The notes: generated by a model from the sequence alone, not told the origin. Counted from the first letter of the stretch, positions 8,934-16,818 are shown. The stretch: DNA of 64,000 nt from Labrenzia sp. 011 (GCF_003075075.1 NZ_QCYM01000064.1:1-64000), one strand, 5' to 3'. Translations and numbers: made by a program.

Positions 8934-9833
8934 TTAAAGCATGAATTTTCGCGGATCTCGGCCGGCCGCAAGGATCAGTTGTCTTGCCCGTGCCGGATTG
9001 CGTTCCAGCAGATCGGATTGCTCTTTGAGGTTGGGACGATCCCGGTCGAAAGGATTGGCGCCGCCCCCTTCTGTTCCGGATACGGCAAGGCCATCCTCGG
9101 CAAAGGCCTTGTCATGAACGAAGGCAAGCAGCTTCACCGCGGCTGGATCGGCCACCTGCTGAAGACCGTTTTCATCAGGCTGCGTCAGGGCGCCCTTGCC
9201 GCTGAACCAGTCGCCGAGATCGACGCCGGCATTCTTCAGGCCGGATAATGCCCGCTCGGCCTTGGCGACCACGTTCTGATATCCGTCGCTTCCCGGTTCT
9301 CCATATTCCTTCACCAGGGCCCGATGTGCGGCCTCCACGGCCTCCGCCTGCTGTCGGGCAGCATCTCGGGAAGCCTGTTCATGAGCAGTGAACTGATCGG
9401 CCATCTTGCCGACCCACCTGTCATGCAGCTTCTGCGCCGCCGCCGGATGCAGTCCCGCCTCCTGGAACCAGCCTTCCGCCTCTTTCGCGAATGCCTGATC
9501 GTAGGGAAAATTTTCCGGCAGCGCTTCGGGCATCCTGAACTGGTAGCCGTCTTCCGGCGTCCAGGTCTTTGACAGCTCCGCATAGAAGGCCGCCCGGTCT
9601 TCCTCGCTGGCGGATTTTTCCGGAAGCGTTACCGCCCCCGAGAGCTGTTCCCGCAGCGTCCGGTAGCTTTCCAGCACACTGCCGATATCCTGCCAGCCGT
9701 TCTCCGTCGCCAGCGCCCTGTCGTTGTCGCTCAGCGTGGACAGAAACGCTCCAGCCGGCGTGTCCATCCCTTGCAGGCCCTCCGCCTGCGGATTTCCCCC
9801 AGCTTCGCCCCTGTCGAATTCCCCGTCGCTCAT
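8934..9833 (-). CDS. Phage scaffolding protein
   Basis: This 299-aa acidic, helical protein lies just upstream of the capsid gene, the usual place for the scaffold that guides procapsid assembly and then leaves. Its composition fits: high Glu, Ala, Asp and Gln, no cysteine, an acidic Gly-rich N-terminus, and a helical middle (residues 150-210). The C-terminus ends in basic and hydrophobic residues (RQLILAAGRDPRKFML), suitable for binding coat protein. A LPEKSASEEDRAAFY segment near residue 95 resembles podoviral scaffold proteins. The ATG overlaps the upstream stop (TGATG), indicating coupling with the Bbp19-like gene; a GTG codon immediately before ATG is a possible alternative start. Confidence 0.72.
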   Translation of the reverse strand: MSDGEFDRGEAGGNPQAEGLQGMDTPAGAFLSTLSDNDRALATENGWQDIGSVLESYRTLREQLSGAVTLPEKSASEEDRAAFYAELSKTWTPEDGYQFRMPEALPENFPYDQAFAKEAEGWFQEAGLHPAAAQKLHDRWVGKMADQFTAHEQASRDAARQQAEAVEAAHRALVKEYGEPGSDGYQNVVAKAERALSGLKNAGVDLGDWFSGKGALTQPDENGLQQVADPAAVKLLAFVHDKAFAEDGLAVSGTEGGGANPFDRDRPNLKEQSDLLERNPARARQLILAAGRDPRKFML

Positions 9834-10147
9834 CACAAGTCCTCATCGTTTTCAAGGTCGGGAAGTGTTTCCAGCCGGGCCGCCTCCTGCAGGGCCGCAT
9901 GTTCCTCCGGGGAAATGCGGATCATGGACAGGATGCGGGCATAGAGCGCCTTGCGCCCGTCAAGATAACCGCTCGCCCGTGGCGCGAGATCCACCGGCGG
10001 CGCCTGATAGATCCCGCATTCGGCGGCCAGATCCGCCAGGACGGTTTCACCTTCCGGACACAAAAAAACGGACCGATAGGCCCGTTCGATCTCCGTGGCT
10101 CTGTCCCGTCGCCGTCTGGCAACCCGTCTCAGGCTATGCCAGACCAT
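9833..10147 (-). CDS. Bbp19-like phage protein
   Basis: This 104-aa protein matches what I know of the Bbp19 family of Bordetella phage BPP-1 and relatives. The diagnostic pattern is visible: YRSVF, then a short Gly-containing turn and VLADLAAECG, later ASGYLDGRKALYARIL. The role in the virion or head assembly is not established. It lies between portal and scaffold, overlapping the portal end by 14 bp and the scaffold start by one base. The first 20 residues are very basic (seven Arg), suggesting nucleic-acid contact or simply an extended N-terminus. Confidence 0.7.
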   Translation of the reverse strand: MVWHSLRRVARRRRDRATEIERAYRSVFLCPEGETVLADLAAECGIYQAPPVDLAPRASGYLDGRKALYARILSMIRISPEEHAALQEAARLETLPDLENDEDL

Positions 10148-11837
10148 CTATCCCTCCCTGCTCCCCCAGGGATTTCAGGAGCGGCGCACCGTCCTTCGCC
10201 ATCCGCGCCAGGCTTTCACCGGCCGCGAGCTGTTGCTGCCGGCCCTGCCGCGCCGCCCGTTCGGCCCGCAGGGCCTCCACCTCTTCGGGCCTGCGTTTGA
10301 GTTTCGCCGGCAGCCCCAGAGCCCGCCGGGTCAAGTCATATTCCTCTTCCCGGTCATGCAGATCCAGGATGGAGGGATCGGCCCCGGCGGCGATGCTCAG
10401 ATACTCCTGGAAGCCCATGATTGCCTCGAAATGTCCCGCCTCGCGCATCTGGTCGATCGGCGCCGTCGAGGTCAGCGTGACATCACTGTCGAGAACGCTC
10501 TCGGGCGGAGACAGGGGAGATCCCGGTACAAAGGCGCCCCGCCGGCCCAGAATGCCGATCTCCCGCTCGAACAAAGCGTCGTTGCCCGCCATGATATTGG
10601 TGGAGAACGGACCGATCATGTCGGCCATTTCCTTGCGGCGGATATTGGCCTCCGTGGCCGTGCGGCCGTTGCCCTGCAACAGCGTCTGCCACAGGTCGCC
10701 ATAAAGGCCGATACGCAATTTCTCGCGGATGGCTTCGATCTGCGCATCGGCTGCCCCCGGATTGACCGTGTCGATCATCGGCCGGAACAGCGGCCGCCCC
10801 TGCTCGTCGATCAGGCCGGGATTAGTCCGGCCCGGATTGAGATCGAGCTGCCGTTCCTGCGCATGAGTGGCGATCGGCGGCCGCACGGCCTGTGAACTGG
10901 CGATCAGACTGTCCCGGGCCAGGCTCTGCAGGCTCTTGATATCGCTCATCAGCTTTGCCTGCGGCGGCGAGCCGTAGGGCGACAGACCGTCCCGGTCCCA
11001 CCGGCTGATCACCAGCGGATATTCGAAGAAGCCGCCCCTTCGGCAGATGTGTTTGCTTTCTTCCTCGAAATGCAGACTCTCATAGCGGGACTGCCCAATA
11101 TCCGAGGCCTGCGGATGACCGCCCTCGCGCAGGAAACAGGCATGCACGAAGGCGTGCTCCGTGTTTTTGCGTTTCGGATCATCCGCCTCTTCCTTCACCT
11201 TTTCCGAAACATTGCCGCCATACTCCTTCACCGCCTGCCACGACGTCAGCATACGCACGCGGAAAAACCCGCAATCGTTTCCCTGCGCATCCACGATCAG
11301 ATAGATCTCGTAAAGCGGCACATACCGGTAATGGACCGGTGTCCGAATATCGGCAAGATTGTCCTCGTTCTCGATTGGAAAGAGAACGCCCGTGCCGAGC
11401 TTTACCGTCGACAGCAGCCGGGAGCGGTTGGCGAGCGCGAAGCCGGACCGGCCGGAGTAGCGCACGCGGAAAAGATGGTTCCGCACCCGTTCGAAAAACT
11501 CCTCATCGGCCTGCGCCGGCTCTGGCGCGAAGGGATCGGCGAAACCGACTCCATGCCAGTGAAACCCCTCCGGCATGGTCAGAGAACCGACGCCGGAGGC
11601 CAGGCGATCCAGCAGCCAGACCGCCGTCGGATCGTAGAGCTTGCGCGAACGGTCGCGGGCTGCCGAGTGCCGAAGGGCGCTCATCCCGTCCGGTGCGGTC
11701 ACACCGCCCGGCCGGTTGAATGCCCGCTCCATGTCGGGCGCCGTATAGGTCACATATTCCTGCCAGTCGGCTTCGTACCATTGACGCTCGCTGCGCGCGG
11801 TCTGCAGTTCCGATGTCAGATCGTCGACAATGCCCAT
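10134..11837 (-). CDS. Portal (head-tail connector) protein
   Basis: This 567-aa protein is the podoviral portal, the dodecameric ring through which DNA enters and leaves the capsid. The N-terminus (MGIVDDLTSEL, then a run with W..Y..YTAPDMERAF) and the later PYGSPPQAKLMSDIKSLQSLARD segment are typical of T7 gp8/BPP-1-like connectors. The C-terminal part (EEVEALRAERAARQGRQQQ) is a charged helix of the kind that forms the crown or wing. The start at 11837 is preferred over upstream in-frame codons because its ATG overlaps the stop of the preceding small gene (ATGA) and the family homology begins there. Confidence 0.88.
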   Translation of the reverse strand: MGIVDDLTSELQTARSERQWYEADWQEYVTYTAPDMERAFNRPGGVTAPDGMSALRHSAARDRSRKLYDPTAVWLLDRLASGVGSLTMPEGFHWHGVGFADPFAPEPAQADEEFFERVRNHLFRVRYSGRSGFALANRSRLLSTVKLGTGVLFPIENEDNLADIRTPVHYRYVPLYEIYLIVDAQGNDCGFFRVRMLTSWQAVKEYGGNVSEKVKEEADDPKRKNTEHAFVHACFLREGGHPQASDIGQSRYESLHFEEESKHICRRGGFFEYPLVISRWDRDGLSPYGSPPQAKLMSDIKSLQSLARDSLIASSQAVRPPIATHAQERQLDLNPGRTNPGLIDEQGRPLFRPMIDTVNPGAADAQIEAIREKLRIGLYGDLWQTLLQGNGRTATEANIRRKEMADMIGPFSTNIMAGNDALFEREIGILGRRGAFVPGSPLSPPESVLDSDVTLTSTAPIDQMREAGHFEAIMGFQEYLSIAAGADPSILDLHDREEEYDLTRRALGLPAKLKRRPEEVEALRAERAARQGRQQQLAAGESLARMAKDGAPLLKSLGEQGGIDGLA

Positions 11838-12064
11838 CAGGCCCGCCCCAGAAGAGTGACGCCGGGCCGGGAGGCGCTGCCGTAGTCGGCAACACCCAGC
11901 GGACCGGTCAGATTGGTTGCCCGCGTGCCATAGGCCGCGGCCCGGCGGCGGCGGTTGTTTTCCTGCAGGTTCCTGGCCTGCCGCTGCGGGTCGGGCTCGC
12001 GCGGCGGCGGCGGTGTCGGTTCCGGGTCGGGCTGTTTCGAGCCGCCCCCACCAAACATGCACAT
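11837..12064 (-). CDS. Short Gly/Pro-rich phage protein preceding portal
   Basis: This 75-aa protein starts with MCMFGGGGSK followed by a proline/acidic stretch (residues 11-25) and an Arg/Gln-rich segment, ending in a Gly/Ser/Thr-rich tail. Proteins of this shape (a short Cys/Phe/Gly start, then poly-Pro and basic residues) are recurrent beside phage head genes, but the role is unknown. ATG at 12064 has a good ribosome site (AAAGGGA). Its stop overlaps the portal start by ATGA. It occupies a different frame from the portal, so the longer in-frame extension of the portal ORF across this region is not used. Confidence 0.75.
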   Translation of the reverse strand: MCMFGGGGSKQPDPEPTPPPPREPDPQRQARNLQENNRRRRAAAYGTRATNLTGPLGVADYGSASRPGVTLLGRA

Positions 12065-12526
12065 GACTGGTCCCTTTCTGATGCTGGTTGAGTGTTCTGG
12101 AAGGTCGGCCCGGGCCTGCCGGGCGATAGCCCACGGCATGGCCGTCCCTGGGAAGACAGCTTCCCGGTGGTCTCGACTTTCAGGATTTCGGAACAGTCCG
12201 GATCAATGCCTCGCGGCGGCTGCGCCGCAGCGGCTACATGTGTCCGGGATAACGTTATGAGGGCCGTTTTAGCCCCGATCTGACGAACCGTCCATCGCGG
12301 TCATTCGTCTCAACTCGTTGTTTAGACAGTTCTTTTTCGCAAAATCTTGTCAAACAACAGCTTTGCGCGCCTGTTCTTTTATGCGCGCCTGTCCGGCTTT
12401 TCCGATTGCTTCTATCCAGTTCCCGCCAGGCATTTCCCCGGCAAGCAATCGTCCCCTGGCCCGTCCAACCGGCGCACTGCGGAACGTCTCCGTGAAACGG
12501 AGCAGGCTCCGTCTTGGCGGACTGGG
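12065..12526. other. 462-bp non-coding gap with repeat element and possible micro-ORF
   Basis: This gap separates the 200-aa gene from the portal operon. It contains one copy of the duplicated element (12246-12327, listed separately) and a GC-rich hairpin near 12228 (CTGCGCCGCAG type). On the minus strand a short open frame ends at 12350-12352 and could encode 27 residues from an ATG at 12433 (MPGGNWIEAIGKAGQ then a basic tail), or 32 from a TTG at 12448 that has AGGGGA nearby. I consider this ORF weak. The position suggests a promoter or leader for the portal-to-fibre operon. Confidence 0.5.
12246..12327 (-). repeat. Duplicated phage element, copy A
   Basis: An 82-bp stretch aligns almost without gaps to 15980-16062. 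Shared blocks on the plus strand are GATAAC near the left edge, GGGCCGTTTTAGCCC-like, TGACGAA, CCGTCCA and TTTAGAC, in the same order and spacing, with TTTCGCAAA just beyond the edge. By eye identity is about 65-70%. A short inverted repeat (GGGC ... GCCC around an A/T loop) is kept in both copies despite sequence change. It ends 181 bp before the start of the small gene ahead of portal. Function unknown: candidate promoter/leader, antitermination or packaging signal. Confidence 0.6.
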
Positions 12527-13129
12527 TTACACCGTTTGCAGGAAATGCTGCAGCTTCTCGCGCTGCCGAAGATCGGTATCGATCGAGCCGCTATTCAATC
12601 GGTAGGTCGCGCCTTTCGTCTTGACGGTTCCGTCAGCGAGAAAATGCGCGGCAAACAGAAACGGCAGCCCCGGTTTCTTGAGGTTCCATTGGAGAAAGCC
12701 GCCTCCCGGGGGATATTGCCGGTCCGGGCTCATGTCGTCGTCATGCCTGGTTTCCGGAAGGATCTTCACCAACCGGTCCGGCCCGGTAAAGGTTGAAATG
12801 CTCAGAACGTGTTTCTGGAATTCCCTGTACCCCTTCTCCCCGCGTTCTTGAAGAATGTCCTCGTGAACCGAAACGCGCCGCCTGTCCTCGGCAGCCGTTT
12901 GCGCCGGCAGACCGTAACGCCCGCCGGACCGCGATGTCGTGCCGTGAAACTCGAAATCCTCCGGTTTTGGAGGCGTTTTCAGAACCAGCAGCTTGTATCC
13001 CAGCGAAAGCCGGCCCGCGTGGTAGCCGATATTCTTCTCGGTCGCCCGATAGTTTGCCAGAATGATTGCCCTGAGCCGGGAAATATTGCCGGAGATGGCA
13101 GGTGTCATTTCGCCGAGTTTGAAACTCAT
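12527..13129 (-). CDS. Uncharacterised protein, possible phage moron
   Basis: I do not recognise this 200-aa protein. It has no signal peptide or membrane segment, is mixed alpha/beta, and carries many charged residues. The N-terminal third is basic and helical (GNISRLRAIILANYRATEKN), the middle has DFEFHGTTSRSGGRY, and the C-terminal part has aromatic beta-like segments (GGGFLQWNLKKPGLPFLFAA). It is flanked by 136 bp and 462 bp of non-coding DNA, unlike the tightly packed late genes, and an AT-rich stretch precedes it. This suggests an independently expressed insertion (moron) between terminase and portal. Ribosome site GGAG lies nine bases before ATG. Confidence 0.6.
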   Translation of the reverse strand: MSFKLGEMTPAISGNISRLRAIILANYRATEKNIGYHAGRLSLGYKLLVLKTPPKPEDFEFHGTTSRSGGRYGLPAQTAAEDRRRVSVHEDILQERGEKGYREFQKHVLSISTFTGPDRLVKILPETRHDDDMSPDRQYPPGGGFLQWNLKKPGLPFLFAAHFLADGTVKTKGATYRLNSGSIDTDLRQREKLQHFLQTV

Positions 13130-13265
13130 CTTGAAAATCTCCGGGAAGAAAACGATAAAAAATAACTTCCTGCAATTTTAGGGGCACCTGTCCGGTTTTC
13201 AATGCCTGAAAGCCCGCGGTGTCCAGCTTTCCGCGCCGGACTTCGGATTGCCACGCGCGCCCGCG

Positions 13266-13772
13266 TCAGCCAGTCGGCTCCTTCTCGGTATCCGAGTGCC
13301 GGTCTTCCCGTATCCAGGCATAAACGAAAAAATCCTCGCCTCCCCGCCCGTAGGAGCGCAGCCGGCCTTCCCGCCTTGCCCCCAATGTTTCGAGCCACCC
13401 ATGTGCGATGTCATGGTCCACCAGTGTGATCGCCTGCAGACGGCGGCAGCCGCGCCTGATCTGCGGACGCAGGCTCGTCAGGTGCCGGGTGATTGCCGGG
13501 ACACAGCGCCTGAACCGTGACGTTCCGAAGGCCCAGACCTGCCAATGTTCGGGATCGAAGGCCGACGCCCTGCTGAAACCAAATGCGGCTGCCGGCTGGC
13601 CATCGTACCAGACCGACCAGACCATGCCGGGAACGCAAGTTTCCAGGGCACAGATGCCCAGCGCCCGCGTATCCCAGTCCTTCCACAGACAGGCGATTTC
13701 CCGAAAGTCTTCCTCCCGCATGTTGGCGGCGACGAAGCTGGCGTCCCGGACGCACAGGTCCCTGATCAGAAT
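13266..13772 (-). CDS. Phage GNAT-like acetyltransferase protein
   Basis: A protein of about 168 aa shows the layout of the GNAT-related proteins found beside podoviral terminases and related to the N-terminal part of T7 internal virion protein A. Typical features are IRDLCVRDASFVAANMREEDFREI at the start, VWYDGQPAAAFGF (beta 4-5), VWAFGTSRF, and a late VDHDIAHGWLETLGA (the alpha-4 motif, where acetyltransferases have a conserved [DN]..A..[FL]Y..G). The usual start ATG is missing: the family N-terminus begins at an ATT or CTG codon (13767-13772) overlapping the terminase stop, while the first ATG is at 13721 and would delete the first strand. Whether it binds acetyl-CoA cannot be told from the sequence. 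Confidence 0.65.
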   Translation of the reverse strand: MLIRDLCVRDASFVAANMREEDFREIACLWKDWDTRALGICALETCVPGMVWSVWYDGQPAAAFGFSRASAFDPEHWQVWAFGTSRFRRCVPAITRHLTSLRPQIRRGCRRLQAITLVDHDIAHGWLETLGARREGRLRSYGRGGEDFFVYAWIREDRHSDTEKEPTG

Positions 13773-15346
13773 CCGTCCAGAGGATCCGCCAGCGGCGCCA
13801 TGCCGCCGCGGTCTGAAATCCGCAGTGCTGCTTTCAGCTCCGCCCTGTCCTTCCATCCCAAAGCCTCGACAATCGCATCCGCTTCATCCGGGGACGAGCC
13901 GAGCCGCTCCCGGATTTCTTCCTTGCTCTCGATCAGAATTCGTCCGCCTTTCATCTTCCAGCGATGAGCGGTGAGCTGCGCCTTGACGCTCGCCGACCGC
14001 TTGATCGCCAGCCCCAGTCCGCTCTTCGGATGCAGCGCCTCTCGCAGCCGCCAGTAGAGCTGCGCGCGAAGATTATGAAACGGAATCCTGCTGTCCCTGG
14101 CACATTCTCCGGACTGGGCGGAAAAGACACATTTCTCGACCCGAATGTTGTTCTCCCGCTGGAGAAAGCCGACCGTGTCGCCGCCCCATCCGCCGGTACA
14201 ATCGACTACAATCAGCGCATTGTCCCGCCGCTCGCGGATGATCAGCGCGCCGACATCCGCCCCGTCTCTCGTGTCCGCTCCCCTCACGACGATGTTCTGC
14301 TCGAACCGCCGTCCGTGCAACGGCTGCAGAACGGTCTTGTCCTTGCCGCCCTGTGCCACATCGACGGCCAGCACACTCATCGGCGCGTCTTTGTCGACGC
14401 CTTCCTCATAGCGTTGAAAGGCCAGATCCACCCAGTCCGACGGGATCACCTGCCAGTCGTGATCCTGGCGCGCCGCAAGGAAGTCCCCGGTCTTCAGCGC
14501 CGTGCGCATCGGCTCCGGCATCTGGTCGAGCTGGGCATCGTAGTCCGCGCCCAGATACCTGTTGTCACCCCGCCTTGCGGGAATGAAGGTCCGGCTTTTC
14601 GGCGTGCGGATCTCACCCTCGATCCTGACCGGCTGCGGTCCGTCCACCCAGACGGTGCGAACGGCATCGCCGTCGTCGATGAAAACCGCCCAGAGCAGTT
14701 CGCCGGGTTTCACCCTGCCGTAAAGCGGATGCATCGGATCGAGCCAGGGCGCGAACCACTCGCTCAGAAAATCCCCCTGGCCGCCCAGCGGCGGGTTGGT
14801 GGCGATCAGCCCGCGGCAGCGCTGCCCCTTTCTTGTCGAACGCAGCCAGCCGAGCACGAAGAGGATCTTGCGCGGATCCATCTGCGCCCCCTCGTCAAAG
14901 GCCTTGAAGTCGTGATCACGGCCCTGCCAGTCTTCCTCCGATCCCGGCAATCCCAGATGTCCGAATTCGATGATGCGCTCATCCGGCCCCACCCATCGCG
15001 GCGGATTACCCGAAATCTTGCCCATCCCGGCCTGGCGCAACAGCGTGTTCATCCGCTCGATCAGGCCTTTGAGGGACTTCAGCGACTGGCGGAAGATTGC
15101 CGCCTTGTGATGGGCGAAAAGCGCCAGCCCGGCGATCAGATCCGTCTTGCCACCTCCGGCCGCCCCACCGTAAAGCGTCAGGTCGGCTTCGCAGAAATAT
15201 CCCTCCGTCTGCGGTCCGGGCTGCGGTCGCCAGACGGCGAACTGCTCCAGAACCCCCGCTTCATCCAGTTGCTTTTGCAGGGCGACACGCTCCGGCGCCG
15301 CCATCCTGTCGATGTGATCAATCAGCGTCTTGAGAGCCGTCGCCAT
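13766..15346 (-). CDS. Terminase large subunit
   Basis: This 526-aa protein is the DNA-packaging motor and nuclease. The ATPase Walker A is GGAAGGGKTD at residues 60-69 and Walker B/catalytic acids are in FKAFDEGAQ (Asp151-Glu152). A coupling motif lies in LIATNPPLGG near 180. The nuclease half has the expected acidic residues Asp329 (LAVDVAQGG) and Asp382 (VVDCTGGWGGD). Length and motif order agree with the headful-type terminases of podoviruses. It overlaps the small subunit by 29 bp upstream and ends inside the start of the GNAT gene. All motifs are present, so the gene looks functional. Confidence 0.92.
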   Translation of the reverse strand: MATALKTLIDHIDRMAAPERVALQKQLDEAGVLEQFAVWRPQPGPQTEGYFCEADLTLYGGAAGGGKTDLIAGLALFAHHKAAIFRQSLKSLKGLIERMNTLLRQAGMGKISGNPPRWVGPDERIIEFGHLGLPGSEEDWQGRDHDFKAFDEGAQMDPRKILFVLGWLRSTRKGQRCRGLIATNPPLGGQGDFLSEWFAPWLDPMHPLYGRVKPGELLWAVFIDDGDAVRTVWVDGPQPVRIEGEIRTPKSRTFIPARRGDNRYLGADYDAQLDQMPEPMRTALKTGDFLAARQDHDWQVIPSDWVDLAFQRYEEGVDKDAPMSVLAVDVAQGGKDKTVLQPLHGRRFEQNIVVRGADTRDGADVGALIIRERRDNALIVVDCTGGWGGDTVGFLQRENNIRVEKCVFSAQSGECARDSRIPFHNLRAQLYWRLREALHPKSGLGLAIKRSASVKAQLTAHRWKMKGGRILIESKEEIRERLGSSPDEADAIVEALGWKDRAELKAALRISDRGGMAPLADPLDGF

Positions 15347-15800
15347 CTTCGGGCATATCCTTTGCGGTCAGAAGAGCCAGCACTCCCAGAGCGATCTCCT
15401 CCGAGCTGCGCGGCTTGAATGTCTCTGCTCTTACAATGCCATCCCCTGTGCATGGACTGCCCCGGGCGTCGGCCTCCGGCCGGTCCTGCCAGCCGGCGCG
15501 GTTCTTCATCGTGAATGTCCATGCACTGGCATTGAATTTCGCCAGATCGCCCTTCGCGCCTTCCTTGCCGATCCGCTCCCACTCGAGCAATCCGAGCCTT
15601 TCGGCTTCCTCCAGCTTTGCGGGAGGGAAGTCGTTCGGAAACTGCTCGACGTAATAGCGGATGGTCGTTCGGTTCGCGCCGGGAAAACTGTCCAGCGAAT
15701 ATCCGGCGGCAATATGTGCGCACAATGCCTCGCATGCCGCCCGGCGCGCTTTCCGTGTCGGCCACTTCAGCGCGGGCGCCTCATCGTCCGGTAGGACCAT
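15318..15800 (-). CDS. Terminase small subunit
   Basis: This 160-aa protein is probably the DNA-recognition subunit of the packaging enzyme. Residues 14-50 form a helix-turn-helix region (ACEALCAHIAAGYSLDSFPG), with NRTTIRYYVEQFP as the recognition helix. The FNASAWTFTMKNRAGW segment near 105 is a hallmark of one family of small terminase subunits. The start at 15800 is chosen over a longer in-frame extension to 16076 because it has AAGGA seven bases upstream and the extension is low-complexity and overlaps the duplicated element. It precedes and overlaps the large subunit gene. Confidence 0.82.
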   Translation of the reverse strand: MVLPDDEAPALKWPTRKARRAACEALCAHIAAGYSLDSFPGANRTTIRYYVEQFPNDFPPAKLEEAERLGLLEWERIGKEGAKGDLAKFNASAWTFTMKNRAGWQDRPEADARGSPCTGDGIVRAETFKPRSSEEIALGVLALLTAKDMPEDGDGSQDAD

Positions 15801-15979
15801 GCCATTTCCTTCAGTCCGTTTTTCGAAATGAAAAATCAGGCGGGCAGCGTCCACCTCCAGGCATGAAATATGGCTTTTGCCGAAAGACGGCTTTGGCCTG
15901 CGTCCCGGTGAAAGCCGCGCGCCGGCGGACGTGATCGCCGCAGCTTGAAACACCTCGCCGCCGCGGACGCCAGTTCCCT

Positions 15980-16062
15980 GAGATAACCTGATGGGGCCGG
16001 TTTTAAGCCCGTTTTGACGAAGCCGTCCAGCGCCCGCGCTTGCCTCGATCAGGCGTTTAGAC
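15980..16062 (-). repeat. Duplicated phage element, copy B
   Basis: This 83-bp copy aligns to 12246-12327 with at most two single-base gaps. Its left edge lies 179 bp before the terminase small subunit start, almost the same distance as copy A from its gene (181 bp). Both contain a small inverted repeat with GGGC/GCCC arms and an A/T-rich loop, and both carry TTTAGAC at the upstream edge. The leader between element and gene is much less conserved, which argues that the element itself is under selection. A role in late transcription or DNA packaging is inferred from location only. Confidence 0.6.
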
Positions 16063-16088
16063 GCGGAATTTCGCAAAGCCCTTGCCGA

Positions 16089-16292
16089 TCAGCACGATCG
16101 CAGCCCCGCGCCATTAAGCGCAGGCGGACCATTTTCCGGCACCGGCAGCAGGTTCTGATCGGCCGACACCAGCGTTGCATCGGTTGGCGTATCGTCCTGC
16201 AGCTTGTTGAAGTCGTCGATCCCGGAAAGCGACAGGAACCCACCGGTGAAGTTAAACGCAGCCTCATCGCGGCCGTTGTTGATCAGGCAGGA
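16089..16292 (-). pseudogene. Truncated coding remnant at the phage/host junction
   Basis: On the minus strand an open frame of about 67 codons lacks a start codon (a TAA lies directly upstream) but reads like protein: FNFTGGFLSLSGIDDF, then DATLVSADQNLLPVPENG. It stops at TGA 16089-16091. A one-base shift near the end would continue as GAAIVLIGKGFAKFRV and stop at TAA inside repeat copy B. The composite end (Pro-rich motif, hydrophobic stretch, basic residues) vaguely resembles a C-terminal sorting signal. It is probably the decayed 3' end of a gene. I do not recognise the family, and it could be chance. Confidence 0.3.
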
Positions 16293-16322
16293 TTATAAAG
16301 ACATTTCGAACGACACTGACAA
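16292..16322 (-). promoter_or_regulatory. Possible leftward sigma-70 promoter upstream of late genes
   Basis: On the minus strand TTGTCA (16317-16322) and a perfect TATAAT (16292-16297) are separated by 19 bp, slightly long. It faces the terminase genes and sits in the AT-rich strip 16300-16390 that separates the phage block from the signalling cluster. It would give the late operon a host-type promoter. Confidence 0.3.
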
Positions 16323-16401
16323 TTATCACAATAATTAAACGTAAAAAAAATATTAATACTTAAGACAGATACTGTCGATCGAAACAGAGCGAGACAAAGA
16401 A

Positions 16402-16818
16402 ATGAACCGTGCTCTTCGATCCAGGGCCGTGCAAATGGTTTCCGCATTCGAGCAACGCCTGGACGAAGACAAGGGCGCGCTCGTTTCGAGCATGTCGTCC
16501 ATTCAGGACAGCCGCCATGACGACGCGGGCCGCGAGAATGTCCGTTATATCGCTCATCGCATAAACGGCGGCGCGGGACTGTTCGACTGCAACGACCTGA
16601 CGGAACCGGCTCGGGAAGTTGAAAAACTGGTCGATGACGGTGCGGACACGCATCTGGTTGTCAATGCGGTTCAGGAACTGATCGACCGTATCGAACGGCA
16701 GCTTGCCTCCGGAGTGTCCCAGCCGGAGTGGATAACGTCCCGTCTGAAAAGACAACCTGAGCCCAAAGCCGGGCAGCCTGCGAGCAGCGCCGGCAGAACC
16801 GGTTCAGACATACCGTAA
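16402..16818 (+). CDS. HPt phosphotransfer protein 1
   Basis: This 138-aa protein is a stand-alone histidine phosphotransfer domain. The motif AHRINGGAGLF has the phosphorylatable histidine at residue 52 followed by the small residues that fit against a receiver domain; surrounding helices (EFEQRLDED-like start, AREVEKLVDDG, AVQELIDRIERQL) complete a four-helix bundle. It is clearly paralogous to the protein at 19854-20201. The C-terminal 25 residues are a Pro/Ser-rich tail. It lies 75 bp upstream of a hybrid kinase that has a receiver domain but no HPt of its own, so it probably carries phosphate onward from that kinase. Confidence 0.75.
   Translation: MNRALRSRAVQMVSAFEQRLDEDKGALVSSMSSIQDSRHDDAGRENVRYIAHRINGGAGLFDCNDLTEPAREVEKLVDDGADTHLVVNAVQELIDRIERQLASGVSQPEWITSRLKRQPEPKAGQPASSAGRTGSDIP

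Noticed and set aside
13964-15418. 484-codon open frame opposite the large terminase gene
   Set aside because: The minus-strand frame has all terminase motifs; the plus frame is an antisense shadow with Arg/Pro/His-rich composition.
1-16300. Whole late block as a gene transfer agent of the Rhodobacterales type
   Set aside because: The gene set is podoviral (nozzle and gatekeeper tail tubular proteins, fibre, Bbp19-like) and lacks the long-tail tube, tape measure and HK97 protease genes of known agents.
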